From contig WQSI01000042.1 in NCBI GenBank assembly GCA_009787945.1, positions 1 to 5,738 on the forward strand: a DNA stretch of 5,738 bases, given 5' to 3'. The translations under genes were made by a program, and so were the position numbers. The notes under the pieces are model-generated. The model saw nothing but the letters and a program-made list of their open reading frames with translations, had not been told where the DNA came from and searched no databases. Shown here piece after piece: positions 1-5,738 of the stretch (its first letter is position 1; each line of letters opens with the position of its first letter). Origin of the DNA: Defluviitaleaceae bacterium (GTDB lineage Bacteria; Bacillota; Clostridia; Lachnospirales; WRAX01).

Positions 1-270
1 CCAAGGCATGACAATTACCATAATAGCCTGTAAAGCCCCTACCAAAACAGCCGCAGACTTTTTCCCTGTCAGCGCGACAGCGAGAACCAAAAACATAAAA
101 TAAATGCCGCCTGCCACCGCGCCGCCAGGTATCATCAGCGGCCCTGTAACAAAGCGAACCAACAAGCCCACAATGCCGCCAACTGCCACACCAAGGGCAG
201 AAAGCACCGTGATAACAACCAAATCAAGTATTGTGAACCCTGCAAGCAGGCTTCTTCTTGCTTTTGCCAT
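1..270 (-). CDS. ECF transporter S component (YkoE-like), N-terminal part
   Basis: Membrane substrate-binding subunit of an energy-coupling factor importer; such S components bind a vitamin or vitamin precursor and work with a T component and two ATPases, none of which are visible here. The 90 visible codons begin MAKARRSLLAGFTILDLVVI and are open to the left edge, so the C-terminal half is missing. A short basic N-terminus (K3, R5, R6) is followed by hydrophobic segments at about residues 14-39 and 52-69, a TGPLMIPGG motif (42-50), TGKKSAA (68-74) and another hydrophobic segment from 75. The TGP..PGG...G..Y...V....GK..AA..VG..QA pattern is, from memory, that of YkoE-like S components linked to thiamine precursor uptake in Bacillus. 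The start ATG at 270-268 is supported by GAGGTGA (281-275) four bases upstream. Substrate is not determinable; no TPP riboswitch signature is seen in its leader. Confidence 0.7.
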   Translation of the reverse strand, partial: MAKARRSLLAGFTILDLVVITVLSALGVAVGGIVGLLVRFVTGPLMIPGGAVAGGIYFMFLVLAVALTGKKSAAVLVGALQAIMVIVMPW

Positions 271-281
271 AAAATCACCTC

Positions 282-441
282 AATAAAAAATGCGCCGCCA
301 AAAAGGGATGCGCAAAAATAACGGCTTTATCCCCTTTACAAACATGGAAGGCGCATCCGTTTCCAAACGCACCCGCGCCCTTAAACCATGGCACACCGCT
401 TTAGGTTCTTCGGGTCGGAGAAAATTTTTATTTTTTTACCG
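282..441 (-). promoter_or_regulatory. Structured 5' leader of the ECF gene, candidate riboswitch/attenuator of unknown class
   Basis: About 160-170 nt separate the predicted transcription start (near 441) from the ECF start codon, far longer than needed for a ribosome site. Reading the minus strand, ACCCG (415-411) can pair with CGGGT (375-371), enclosing GAACC (408-404) with GGTTT (387-383, one G-U): a nested aptamer-like hairpin. GGCGC (379-375) or GGTGCG (373-368) can instead pair with GCGCC/TGCGCC (355-350). That same segment can also pair downstream with GCGCATCC (313-306) or GGCGCAT (296-290). Such mutually exclusive pairings are typical of cis-acting RNA switches. I compared it by eye with TPP, FMN, cobalamin, THF, preQ1, SAM, M-box, T-box and Moco patterns and recognised none. 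No folding or covariance search was run. Confidence 0.5.
284..356 (-). terminator. Terminator-like hairpin in the ECF leader (possible attenuator)
   Basis: On the minus strand ATGCGCC (356-350) pairs with GGCGCAT (296-290), extended across a small internal loop by CCA (347-345) with TGG (300-298). The enclosed sequence forms its own hairpin, AAAGGG(G)AT (337-329) with ATCCCTTT (309-302). The outer stem runs directly into a run of six T (290-285), then ATT. It ends only about 14 bases before the start codon, just ahead of the GAGGTGA ribosome site, so it would act as a premature terminator controlling this gene. The bipartite stem with a long interior is unusual for a simple terminator, so confidence is moderate. 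Confidence 0.45.
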
Positions 442-447
442 TTTAGA

Positions 448-476
448 ATTATATCACATGTATAACATGCCGTCAA
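448..476 (-). promoter_or_regulatory. Near-consensus sigma-A promoter for the ECF transcription unit
   Basis: On the minus strand TTGACG (476-471) is followed by exactly 17 bases and TATAAT (453-448); 11 of 12 hexamer bases match consensus. The predicted start is near 441. The -35 lies only 8 bases beyond the permease stop codon (487-485), so this promoter separates the ECF unit from the upstream ABC operon. The spacer contains a perfect inverted repeat, CATGT-TAT-ACATG (469-457), which could be a repressor site. Confidence 0.8.
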
Positions 477-484
477 GCACAAAA

Positions 485-2026
485 TTATCGAGAAATTACG
501 GCATTAATCCTGTCAATAATAAGAAATAGGATAACATACAAAATTACAATAAAATATATTGCTTCAAAGTTAAAGCGGGACATTTCCAGGCGCAAAAGCA
601 AGCCTAGCCCACCTCCGCCTAAAATCCCGATTACAGCAGATGACTTAATCATCATTTCAAAACGATAAGACAGGAGATTTACCAAATCTTTACCCATAAG
701 GGGCAAAAACAGGAAAAAGAACATGCTAACGCTTTTAAAACGTCGGTTTTTGTAGGCGGTAAATGTCTTTTTGTAATTACCCACAACCCTATCTTTGATA
801 AGCTTGGTTAAAATGCCGAAATTGTGCAGAGCCAGTGCCAACGCCCCTGTTACAATATTTGGGCGCATGATGAAGAGGAGCAAAACCATAAATACCACAT
901 CTGGCACAGAGCGGTTTATTACCGACACGGCATTGTTTACGGCTAGGTGAATTTTGCTGCCTTTGGTGAAGCCATGAAAATAGTGGAGCAACAGGGCAGT
1001 GAACAACACAACCAAAAACACCGTTGCCAAAACCCCTAAAACAACCGTGTCCACCGTGGCAGACCAAAAGCGGGATAGGTTATCAGCATTGAAAAAATCG
1101 CCGTTAAATGGGTTTATCACATTTACAACTGCCTCCCCTGAACGGACTATCCCCTGCCAATTGCGCATTTGAAAAAGCCCCAAAAACTCCCGAAAATGGG
1201 TTATTAAAAAAACGCCAGAAAGCACCACAGCACCAGGGATAAACCACTTTAAAAATTTGCCGATGCGGTATTGGATTTTCTCTAAAGCCCATGCGGTTAG
1301 CATGGAAAACAGCAGTATGAAAATGATAAGGCTGTATATGTAGGCGAAAAGGGCATTATAGTCAGCATCGGTCATGGTGTGGTGGATGTGCAAACCAATG
1401 CCAGGCAAGCCAATGTAACTCAGCACAACGGCAGAACGTATGGCACATTCATATCTATAGGAAACATAATTTAGATTGCTGTTAAAGGAGTTTGGAAATA
1501 GATTGTAAAAAAAGTTGCCGCGATATTTATATCCTCTGTTTTTGTACGCCAGAAAAGACGTGTCGCTCACAAGGTTCATATTGTCAGTGAAAACCTTGCT
1601 TTGGATGCCGCCGAAGGATATACCTATTGCCATAATGGCGATAAAGGGGTTAAGTCCGAAAATTAACACCAACAGGTACATAAAAACCACCTCATGGGTG
1701 GAACGGAAAACCACCGCTGTAGCAAGACCTAGCACTTTAGATTTGCGAAAGCGGGTGCTGAAATAGCTTAGCAAAAGCCCGATGGCAATGCCCGCGAAAA
1801 AACCTGCTATAGAGTAAATCAGCGTATTTTGGTATCCCGTTAGCATGTTGCCCAATGTGACAGCGTCAAAACGAGGGGTGAAAGCGGCAACAAAAATTCT
1901 TTGGAGGTTTTGGAGGGAGTTTGGGATAAACAAATCCGTCACCATAATTTGATATACAAACACCCCCACAAAAAGGGCGGCGACGGCGTATAAAACCCAT
2001 TTGCCCAAGCTTATCCCTTTAATCAT
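485..2026 (-). CDS. phnE: Fused double permease of a PhnE-type ABC importer
   Basis: Inner-membrane permease of a phosphonate/phosphite/selenate-type ABC importer, forming the channel that would pair with the PhnC-like ATPase and PhnD-like receptor encoded just upstream. It is two PhnE permease domains in one 513-residue chain, each with about six hydrophobic segments. The halves repeat a signature: RSTHEVVFM (108-116) against RSVPDVVFM (372-380), AYKNR (160-164 and 424-428) in the cytoplasmic EAA-loop position followed by FFYNLFP/FFFLFLP, then SYRYE...SAV (189-200) and SYRFE...SAV (453-465) leading to IGLPGIG and ILGGGGLG. A central hydrophobic segment (262-277) links the halves. I chose ATG 2026 over ATG 2053: it follows GGGGG with a 9-base gap, overlaps the ATPase gene by only 8 bases and starts MIKGISLGKW just before the first membrane helix. 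The earlier start has no ribosome site. No terminator follows the stop. Confidence 0.88.
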   Translation of the reverse strand: MIKGISLGKWVLYAVAALFVGVFVYQIMVTDLFIPNSLQNLQRIFVAAFTPRFDAVTLGNMLTGYQNTLIYSIAGFFAGIAIGLLLSYFSTRFRKSKVLGLATAVVFRSTHEVVFMYLLVLIFGLNPFIAIMAIGISFGGIQSKVFTDNMNLVSDTSFLAYKNRGYKYRGNFFYNLFPNSFNSNLNYVSYRYECAIRSAVVLSYIGLPGIGLHIHHTMTDADYNALFAYIYSLIIFILLFSMLTAWALEKIQYRIGKFLKWFIPGAVVLSGVFLITHFREFLGLFQMRNWQGIVRSGEAVVNVINPFNGDFFNADNLSRFWSATVDTVVLGVLATVFLVVLFTALLLHYFHGFTKGSKIHLAVNNAVSVINRSVPDVVFMVLLLFIMRPNIVTGALALALHNFGILTKLIKDRVVGNYKKTFTAYKNRRFKSVSMFFFLFLPLMGKDLVNLLSYRFEMMIKSSAVIGILGGGGLGLLLRLEMSRFNFEAIYFIVILYVILFLIIDRINAVISR

Positions 2027-2687
2027 CAAAATACGCCCCCATATCCTCAACATTTATATTAGCAACTGCGTCATCAAGCACAATTTTGCCGCCCTTCATC
2101 ACAATAATCCGTTGAAAAAAGCTGATTAAAGATAGGTTATGGATGGCACACATCACCGTGCAATCTGCTTTGTTGCTAAGTAGGGTTTCAATGGCGTTTC
2201 GGCTGTTTGCCACGTCAAGAGCAGAGGTTGGTTCGTCTAGCAAATAAACTGCCTTTTCTTCATACAAAGCGCGGGCGAGCAAAACCCTCTGCTGCTCGCC
2301 CCCGCTTAGATTTTTAACATATTGGTTTTTCTTTTCTGGTATGTTAAGACTCTCAAGAACCTCGTCCACCATTGGTTCGTGCTTACAAATTGAAGCTAGG
2401 TTGCGAAAAAACGACCTGCCGCCAAAACGACCCATTAAAATGTTGGTTTTAACTGTAAAATTCGGTATTAAATCTGACTTTTGCAAGGATAGGGAGATGT
2501 TTTGGATATTTCTGTTAATCTCTCCTTCGTATTCACGCAGCCCAAAAATACACTCTAACATTGTAGACTTGCCGCTGCCGCTTTTGCCTATCAGGCAAAT
2601 CTTCTCTCCTGCGCCAATATGCAAATCGTCCACAGACAACGCCAATTGGTTGCCATAATTAACTTCAAGCCCTTTAATGCTAATCAT
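2019..2687 (-). CDS. phnC: PhnC-type ABC importer ATP-binding subunit
   Basis: Cytoplasmic ATPase that would drive uptake through the adjacent fused permease. The 222-residue protein is a complete single ABC domain: Walker A GKSGSGKS (34-41), Q-loop glutamine in SLQKSD (Q69), signature LSGGEQQR (127-134), Walker B AVYLLDEP (146-153), D-loop SALD (155-158) and H-loop histidine H183. All catalytic residues are present. From memory it is slightly shorter than typical phosphonate PhnC (about 250 residues), lacking much C-terminal extension. The ATG at 2687-2685 overlaps the receptor gene's stop as TAATG, and its own 3' end overlaps the permease gene, so translation of all three is probably coupled; there is no strong independent ribosome site. 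ATPase sequence alone cannot tell phosphonate from other oxyanion substrates. Confidence 0.92.
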   Translation of the reverse strand: MISIKGLEVNYGNQLALSVDDLHIGAGEKICLIGKSGSGKSTMLECIFGLREYEGEINRNIQNISLSLQKSDLIPNFTVKTNILMGRFGGRSFFRNLASICKHEPMVDEVLESLNIPEKKNQYVKNLSGGEQQRVLLARALYEEKAVYLLDEPTSALDVANSRNAIETLLSNKADCTVMCAIHNLSLISFFQRIIVMKGGKIVLDDAVANINVEDMGAYFDD

Positions 2688-3556
2688 TAAATCAACCCCA
2701 ACATACGGGCAACTTCTTCAATGTCGTGATAATTGCCGTTATTTGTGGGTATGAAGCCCTCAGACACAAAAAACGGATGAAGAAGGGGGTTATTTGCGAT
2801 GTCTACATTCATCAAAGCGTCTACAATTGCATCAAATGAACCATTGCCAAATGTTGCGTCAATGTTGGCTCTTGGCGACATGGAGAAGTTGTAATTATAA
2901 AACTCTGGCGTATAGCTGATGAATCTAATTCTATCGTAATCTATATTTCCCTCGTCTACATAACGATGCCAAATAATGTCATTTAGCGCACCGCCGTCAA
3001 ATGTGCCGTTTTGCACAAGCTCAATCACCCTGCTGTGGCTTCCAGAATAACCCACATGCCCTGCAAAATCATCTTCAGGGGTTATGCCCCACTGCATCAG
3101 ATAATACCTTGGCATCAAATGCCCAGATGTAGAGCTTTCAGAAGCAAAAGTGAAGCTATACCCTGCAAAGTCTGCCATTGTATGTATGTCTGTATGAGCC
3201 CCTGCTATGAAAACTGACGTAAAGCCTGTATCTTCATATCTTTGAGCAACAGCAACAGAATTTGGCAATTGCGCCCTGCCCTGCACCCCAGTTAACCCGC
3301 CGAACCAAGCCAGATGAATTTCCTCTCTGGCAAAGCCGCTAACCACTGCGGCATAGTCTGTAACACCACGATGCTGCACATTTAAGCCAGTGGCTTCTGA
3401 TAAAACCGACGCAAGCTCGTCCATTGCCGCGTGAACCCTTGTAAGGTCTTGGTCTGGAATGGCACTAATAAAAAACACAGGGTCATCATCTGTGCCGCAA
3501 GCCGCAAAGGCAAGTAAAGCAAGCAATCCAACTAAATATAACAAAAACTTTTTCAT
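2687..3556 (-). CDS. phnD: PhnD-like solute-binding lipoprotein, probable selenate/phosphonate-type receptor
   Basis: Extracellular receptor of the ABC importer, tethered to the membrane by lipid. The 289-residue precursor has a signal peptide (KK at 2-3, hydrophobic 4-19) with lipobox AFAAC and lipidated Cys20, then an acidic linker. The mature part fits the PhnD/phosphonate-binding family: SAIPDQDLTR (31-40), VTDYAAVV (65-72), HLAWFGGLTGVQ (81-92), SESSTSGHLMPRYYL (139-153), GYSGSHSRVIELVQNG (169-184) and FIPTNNGNY (268-276). The S-S-T-S-G-H loop is expected to line the oxyanion site. From memory, the AWFGGLTGVQ, SGHLMPRY and FIPT.N..Y combination is closer to the 'putative selenate' receptors (TIGR04553-like) than to E. 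coli PhnD, so the substrate is open. AGGAGG (3567-3562) lies five bases before the ATG. It is first in the operon and divergent from the methyltransferase gene. Confidence 0.88.
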   Translation of the reverse strand: MKKFLLYLVGLLALLAFAACGTDDDPVFFISAIPDQDLTRVHAAMDELASVLSEATGLNVQHRGVTDYAAVVSGFAREEIHLAWFGGLTGVQGRAQLPNSVAVAQRYEDTGFTSVFIAGAHTDIHTMADFAGYSFTFASESSTSGHLMPRYYLMQWGITPEDDFAGHVGYSGSHSRVIELVQNGTFDGGALNDIIWHRYVDEGNIDYDRIRFISYTPEFYNYNFSMSPRANIDATFGNGSFDAIVDALMNVDIANNPLLHPFFVSEGFIPTNNGNYHDIEEVARMLGLI

Positions 3557-3593
3557 AAAAACCTCCTAAAAATTTGTTTGTTTTTGCATTTGA

Positions 3594-3623
3594 ATAATAA
3601 CATAAACATCTGCCAATCTTCAA
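3594..3623 (-). promoter_or_regulatory. Candidate promoter of the ABC importer operon
   Basis: On the minus strand TTGAAG (3623-3618) and TATTAT (3599-3594) are separated by 18 bases, matching consensus at 4 of 6 and 5 of 6 positions. Transcription would start near 3587, about 30 bases before the receptor's start codon. An inverted repeat, ATTTGAA (3588-3594) and TTCAAAT (3619-3625), has one arm over the -35 and the other touching the -10, which would suit a regulator. AT-richness makes chance matches likely. Confidence 0.4.
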
Positions 3624-3633
3624 ATACGAATTA

Positions 3634-3659
3634 TTGATGACATCCGAGCTTTTCATCAA
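3634..3659. repeat. Inverted repeat in the divergent promoter region, candidate operator
   Basis: Perfect 7-base arms TTGATGA (3634-3640) and TCATCAA (3653-3659) are separated by 12 bases. The repeat lies between the candidate promoters of the importer operon and the methyltransferase gene, so one bound regulator could affect both. There is no T-run that would make it a convincing terminator. No regulator gene is in the window. Confidence 0.4.
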
Positions 3660-3682
3660 AATTTTTAATAATACAATTGCGG

Positions 3683-3711
3683 TTGCTTTTATCGGGATAA
3701 TGTGGTACAGT
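3683..3711 (+). promoter_or_regulatory. Candidate extended -10 promoter of the methyltransferase gene
   Basis: TTGCTT (3683-3688), a 17-base spacer, and TACAGT (3706-3711) preceded by TGG, which supplies the TGn extended -10 element. The predicted start is near 3718, leaving a short leader with AAGGGGG (3721-3727) seven bases before the ATG. GATAAT at 3696-3701 is an alternative -10 but has no -35 at a suitable distance. Confidence 0.45.
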
Positions 3712-3734
3712 AAATAAAATAAGGGGGTTTCGGC

Positions 3735-4391
3735 ATGAACGATGATAATGCGTTAAACCAGCAATGTTCCCATTGGGAGCGTACCTATGCGGGCAATCAA
3801 GATAAATTCGGCACATCACCAAGCGAGCCTGCCATTAAGGCGGCGGAGCTTTTTAAGAGTAGAGGTGTCAAAAGTATATTGGAGTTAGGCGGCGGGCAAG
3901 GTCGTGACACTATATATTTTGCTCAAAATGGTTTTGATGTCCATGTGCTGGACTATTCCCATGCGGGCATTGCGTCCATACAGAAAAAAGCCCAATTAAT
4001 GGGCTTATCTCATAAAATAACCGCAACCAGACATGACGCAAGAGAAAGGTTTCCTTTTGACGAGGAAAGTTTTGACGCTTGCTACTCCCACATGTTTTTT
4101 TGCATGGCGTTAACCATAAAACAGCTTGAAAATGTCAGCCAAGAGATTTTGCGGACATTAAAGCCTGGGGGCATCAACATTTTTACCACCAGAAACACTG
4201 ACGATATACACTTTGGCACTGGGATTCACAGGGGTGAAGGCATGTATGAGGTCAACGGGTTTATTGTGCATTTTCTCAGCAAAGAGCAGGTGGAGCATCT
4301 TGCGAAGGGGTTCAAAATATTGGCTATAGACGAATTTGAGGAGGGAGATTTGCCCAGGAAGCTCTTTCGGGCAACTTCGGAAAAGGCTTAA
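3735..4391 (+). CDS. Class I SAM-dependent methyltransferase (TehB-like fold)
   Basis: Soluble 218-residue enzyme expected to transfer a methyl group from S-adenosylmethionine to a small acceptor; the acceptor is not identifiable. A Rossmann methyltransferase core is clear: HWERTYAGNQDKFG (13-26) N-terminal helix, motif I ILELGGGQGRD (48-58), the acidic residue ending strand two at D73 in VLDYS, HDARE (100-104), FDACYSHMFFCM (113-124) and LKPGG (142-146). GxGQGRD is the form seen in TehB-type tellurite-resistance methyltransferases. The C-terminal half carries TGIHRGEGMYEVNGFIVHF (162-180) and EFEEGDLPRKLFR (200-212), which I recall as conserved in a small family of otherwise uncharacterised methyltransferases. 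Two cysteines (C116, C123) sit near the expected active site. The start is supported by AAGGGGG seven bases upstream. It is divergent from the importer operon, which suggests related control, and convergent with the ABC-F gene. Confidence 0.85.
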   Translation: MNDDNALNQQCSHWERTYAGNQDKFGTSPSEPAIKAAELFKSRGVKSILELGGGQGRDTIYFAQNGFDVHVLDYSHAGIASIQKKAQLMGLSHKITATRHDARERFPFDEESFDACYSHMFFCMALTIKQLENVSQEILRTLKPGGINIFTTRNTDDIHFGTGIHRGEGMYEVNGFIVHFLSKEQVEHLAKGFKILAIDEFEEGDLPRKLFRATSEKA

Positions 4392-5738
4392 CCCCATTCG
4401 TTGTAAAGAGAAGCAATCAACTCTTCCAGCTGGTGCTTTTTTCTATACAAAACCTCCATTTCGTCGTAATTAGAAGCAGACAAATTCAAGGCTATTTCTT
4501 CGTCAAGGGCAACCATTTCAGCTTCTGCGTTATAAATTTGCGTTTCAATTGACAGCGAATTAACAGCCTTTTCCTTCGTTTTGATTGGGGGCTTCTTCTT
4601 TTTCTTTTTGGTTTGCTGATTTTCTGAAAGGTCTGCCCCCCGTAAAAAGTCATCAAAGCCGCCATCATATTCTGTAATTGTGCCGCCTTCCATGCTCCAA
4701 ATTTTTGAGGCAAAGTGGTTTAAGAAAAAGCGGTCATGGGAAATAAATAGCATTGTGCCGCTAAAATCTGCCACAGCGTCTTCTATCCACTCTCTTGACT
4801 CTATGTCCAGGTGGTTTGTCGGCTCATCAAGAATCAAGAAATTTGCCTGATTTTGCATTAGCAGGCATAACTTCAAGCGGCTTTTTTCGCCTCCTGAAAG
4901 GCTTCCCACCCTCTTCGCCACATCGAGGGCTTTAAAACGAAAACGCGCAAGTATGCTGCGTAACTTTTCCTCGGGAGAAGGGTTAACACTTCGCAGAGCG
5001 TCAAGAACCGTCATGTTTTCGTTATCAAATATAACAATCTGCGACAGATAGGCAATTTTGATATTGCTGCTCACTTTAATTTCGCCTTCGTCGCAAGACT
5101 CTTCACCCATAATCATTTTTAGGAGGGTGGTTTTGCCGCAACCATTTGCACCAATTAAAGCGATGCGCTCGTTTCTGCCAATAACAAGGCTAACATCATC
5201 CATCAGCATATTAAGACCGTAGCTCTTGCTCACAGAATCAAGGGAAACCACCTCTTTTGCCGCATATCCGCCGCTGTTAAAATCTTCTGTCATTTTTCTT
5301 GATGTGGCTGGCTTATCCACCTTTTCCATTTGTTCAATACGCTTCTCCATTGCCAGAGCGCGCTTTGCCAAGCCCGAATTTGCAGGGTTTATGGCAGCCC
5401 ATACCCTTTGCCGTTTGATTGCGGTTTCTAATTGCTCAATTTTCCGTTGTTGGTGCTTATATTGTTTTGCCAGGGTTTGGTAACGCCTTTCCTTTTCCTC
5501 CACATAGAAGGTGTAGTTGCCCGAATAAAAGTTGGCTTCTCCATTGTCAATCTCAATAATTCTGCTGACAACATTATCAAGAAAAACCCTGTCGTGGGAT
5601 ATTACAACAACGGTTCCTGGGAACTCCTTAATGAAGTTTTCGAGCCACGACAAGGAGGTCAGGTCCAGATGGTTTGTTGGCTCGTCAAGCAAAAGTATGT
5701 CGCAATCCCGCAGCAAAATACGGGCTAAATTAACCCTT
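4388..5738 (-). CDS. ABC-F family ATPase (translation-factor type), N-terminus outside window
   Basis: Soluble twin-ABC protein without membrane domains; ABC-F proteins bind the ribosomal E site and help stalled translation, and some protect against antibiotics. The reading frame is open to the right edge: residues RVNLARI upstream of the TTG at 5716 continue the first signature helix, so that TTG is not the true start. The visible 449 residues contain Walker B LLLDEPTNHLDL (15-26) and H-loop SHDR (47-50) of domain one, a charged coiled linker (about 80-143) corresponding to the P-site tRNA interaction region, then domain two with Walker A GANGCGKTT (196-204), signature LSGGEKSR (280-287), Walker B LILDEPTNHL (301-310) and SHDR (333-336). 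A lysine-rich stretch (377-390) leads to a C-terminal coiled coil (397-446), as in Uup/YdiF-type members. About 150 N-terminal residues are missing. Resistance versus housekeeping role cannot be told. Confidence 0.92.
   Translation of the reverse strand, partial: RVNLARILLRDCDILLLDEPTNHLDLTSLSWLENFIKEFPGTVVVISHDRVFLDNVVSRIIEIDNGEANFYSGNYTFYVEEKERRYQTLAKQYKHQQRKIEQLETAIKRQRVWAAINPANSGLAKRALAMEKRIEQMEKVDKPATSRKMTEDFNSGGYAAKEVVSLDSVSKSYGLNMLMDDVSLVIGRNERIALIGANGCGKTTLLKMIMGEESCDEGEIKVSSNIKIAYLSQIVIFDNENMTVLDALRSVNPSPEEKLRSILARFRFKALDVAKRVGSLSGGEKSRLKLCLLMQNQANFLILDEPTNHLDIESREWIEDAVADFSGTMLFISHDRFFLNHFASKIWSMEGGTITEYDGGFDDFLRGADLSENQQTKKKKKKPPIKTKEKAVNSLSIETQIYNAEAEMVALDEEIALNLSASNYDEMEVLYRKKHQLEELIASLYNEWG

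Noticed and set aside
271..445. Known riboswitch class (TPP, because the S component is YkoE-like)
   Set aside because: The conserved TPP elements CTGAGA and ACCTGATCTGGATAATGCCAG are absent from the leader on the relevant strand.
290..529. Plus-strand open frame of 79 codons across the ECF leader and promoter
   Set aside because: It has no ribosome site or plausible domain, and overlaps a strong opposite-strand promoter and a structured leader; its composition is explained by these.
2026..2053. Upstream ATG at 2053 as the permease start, giving 522 residues
   Set aside because: No ribosome site precedes it and it would overlap the ATPase gene by 35 bases; the ATG at 2026 has a G-rich ribosome site and a normal short overlap.
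3631..3660. Inverted repeat as an intrinsic terminator
   Set aside because: The stem is AT-rich with 7 pairs and a 12-base loop, lies between two divergent gene starts where no transcript should end, and lacks a proper T-run for either strand.
4158..4397. Minus-strand 79-codon frame inside the methyltransferase gene
   Set aside because: Shadow of the plus-strand gene; no ribosome site, no recognisable protein features.
5714..5716. TTG at 5716 as the start of a short ABC-F protein
   Set aside because: Codons upstream (RVNLARI) continue the conserved signature helix to the window edge without a stop, so the gene is simply cut by the window.

Overview
The window looks like a low-to-moderate GC Gram-positive (Firmicutes, probably Clostridia-like) chromosome. 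The pointers are strong AGGAGG/GAGGTGAT-type ribosome binding sites, a near-consensus sigma-A promoter, a lipoprotein-anchored ABC solute receptor, an ECF-type vitamin transporter component and an ABC-F protein. This placement is an inference from style; no rRNA or other taxonomic marker is present.

Layout from left to right. (1) Positions 1-270, minus strand: the N-terminal 90 residues of a YkoE-like ECF transporter S component, running off the left edge. (2) Positions 271-484: a near-consensus minus-strand promoter (448-476) and a roughly 170-nt untranslated leader. One leader segment can pair in mutually exclusive ways, ending in a terminator-like hairpin with a U-tract. It looks like a riboswitch or attenuator, but I cannot assign it to a known class. 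(3) Positions 485-3556, minus strand: a tightly overlapping three-gene ABC importer operon, transcribed receptor lipoprotein (PhnD-like), ATPase (PhnC-like), fused double permease (PhnE-PhnE). Family resemblance is to phosphonate/phosphite transporters, but the receptor carries motifs I associate with the 'putative selenate' branch of PhnD-like proteins. (4) Positions 3557-3734: a divergent promoter region with inverted repeats. (5) Positions 3735-4391, plus strand: a class I SAM-dependent methyltransferase with a TehB-like motif I. (6) Positions 4388-5738, minus strand: the C-terminal ~450 residues of an ABC-F ATPase, convergent with the methyltransferase and sharing a TTAA that supplies both stop codons.

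How the genes may work together: the transporter takes up an oxyanion or phosphonate-like solute. The divergently transcribed methyltransferase shares its control region and could methylate a small molecule, possibly the imported element; uptake plus methylation of a selenium or other metalloid oxyanion is the most interesting reading, but it is a hypothesis. The ECF component is a separate transcription unit with its own promoter and leader control. The ABC-F gene is a translation-factor-type protein with no visible functional link to the rest.
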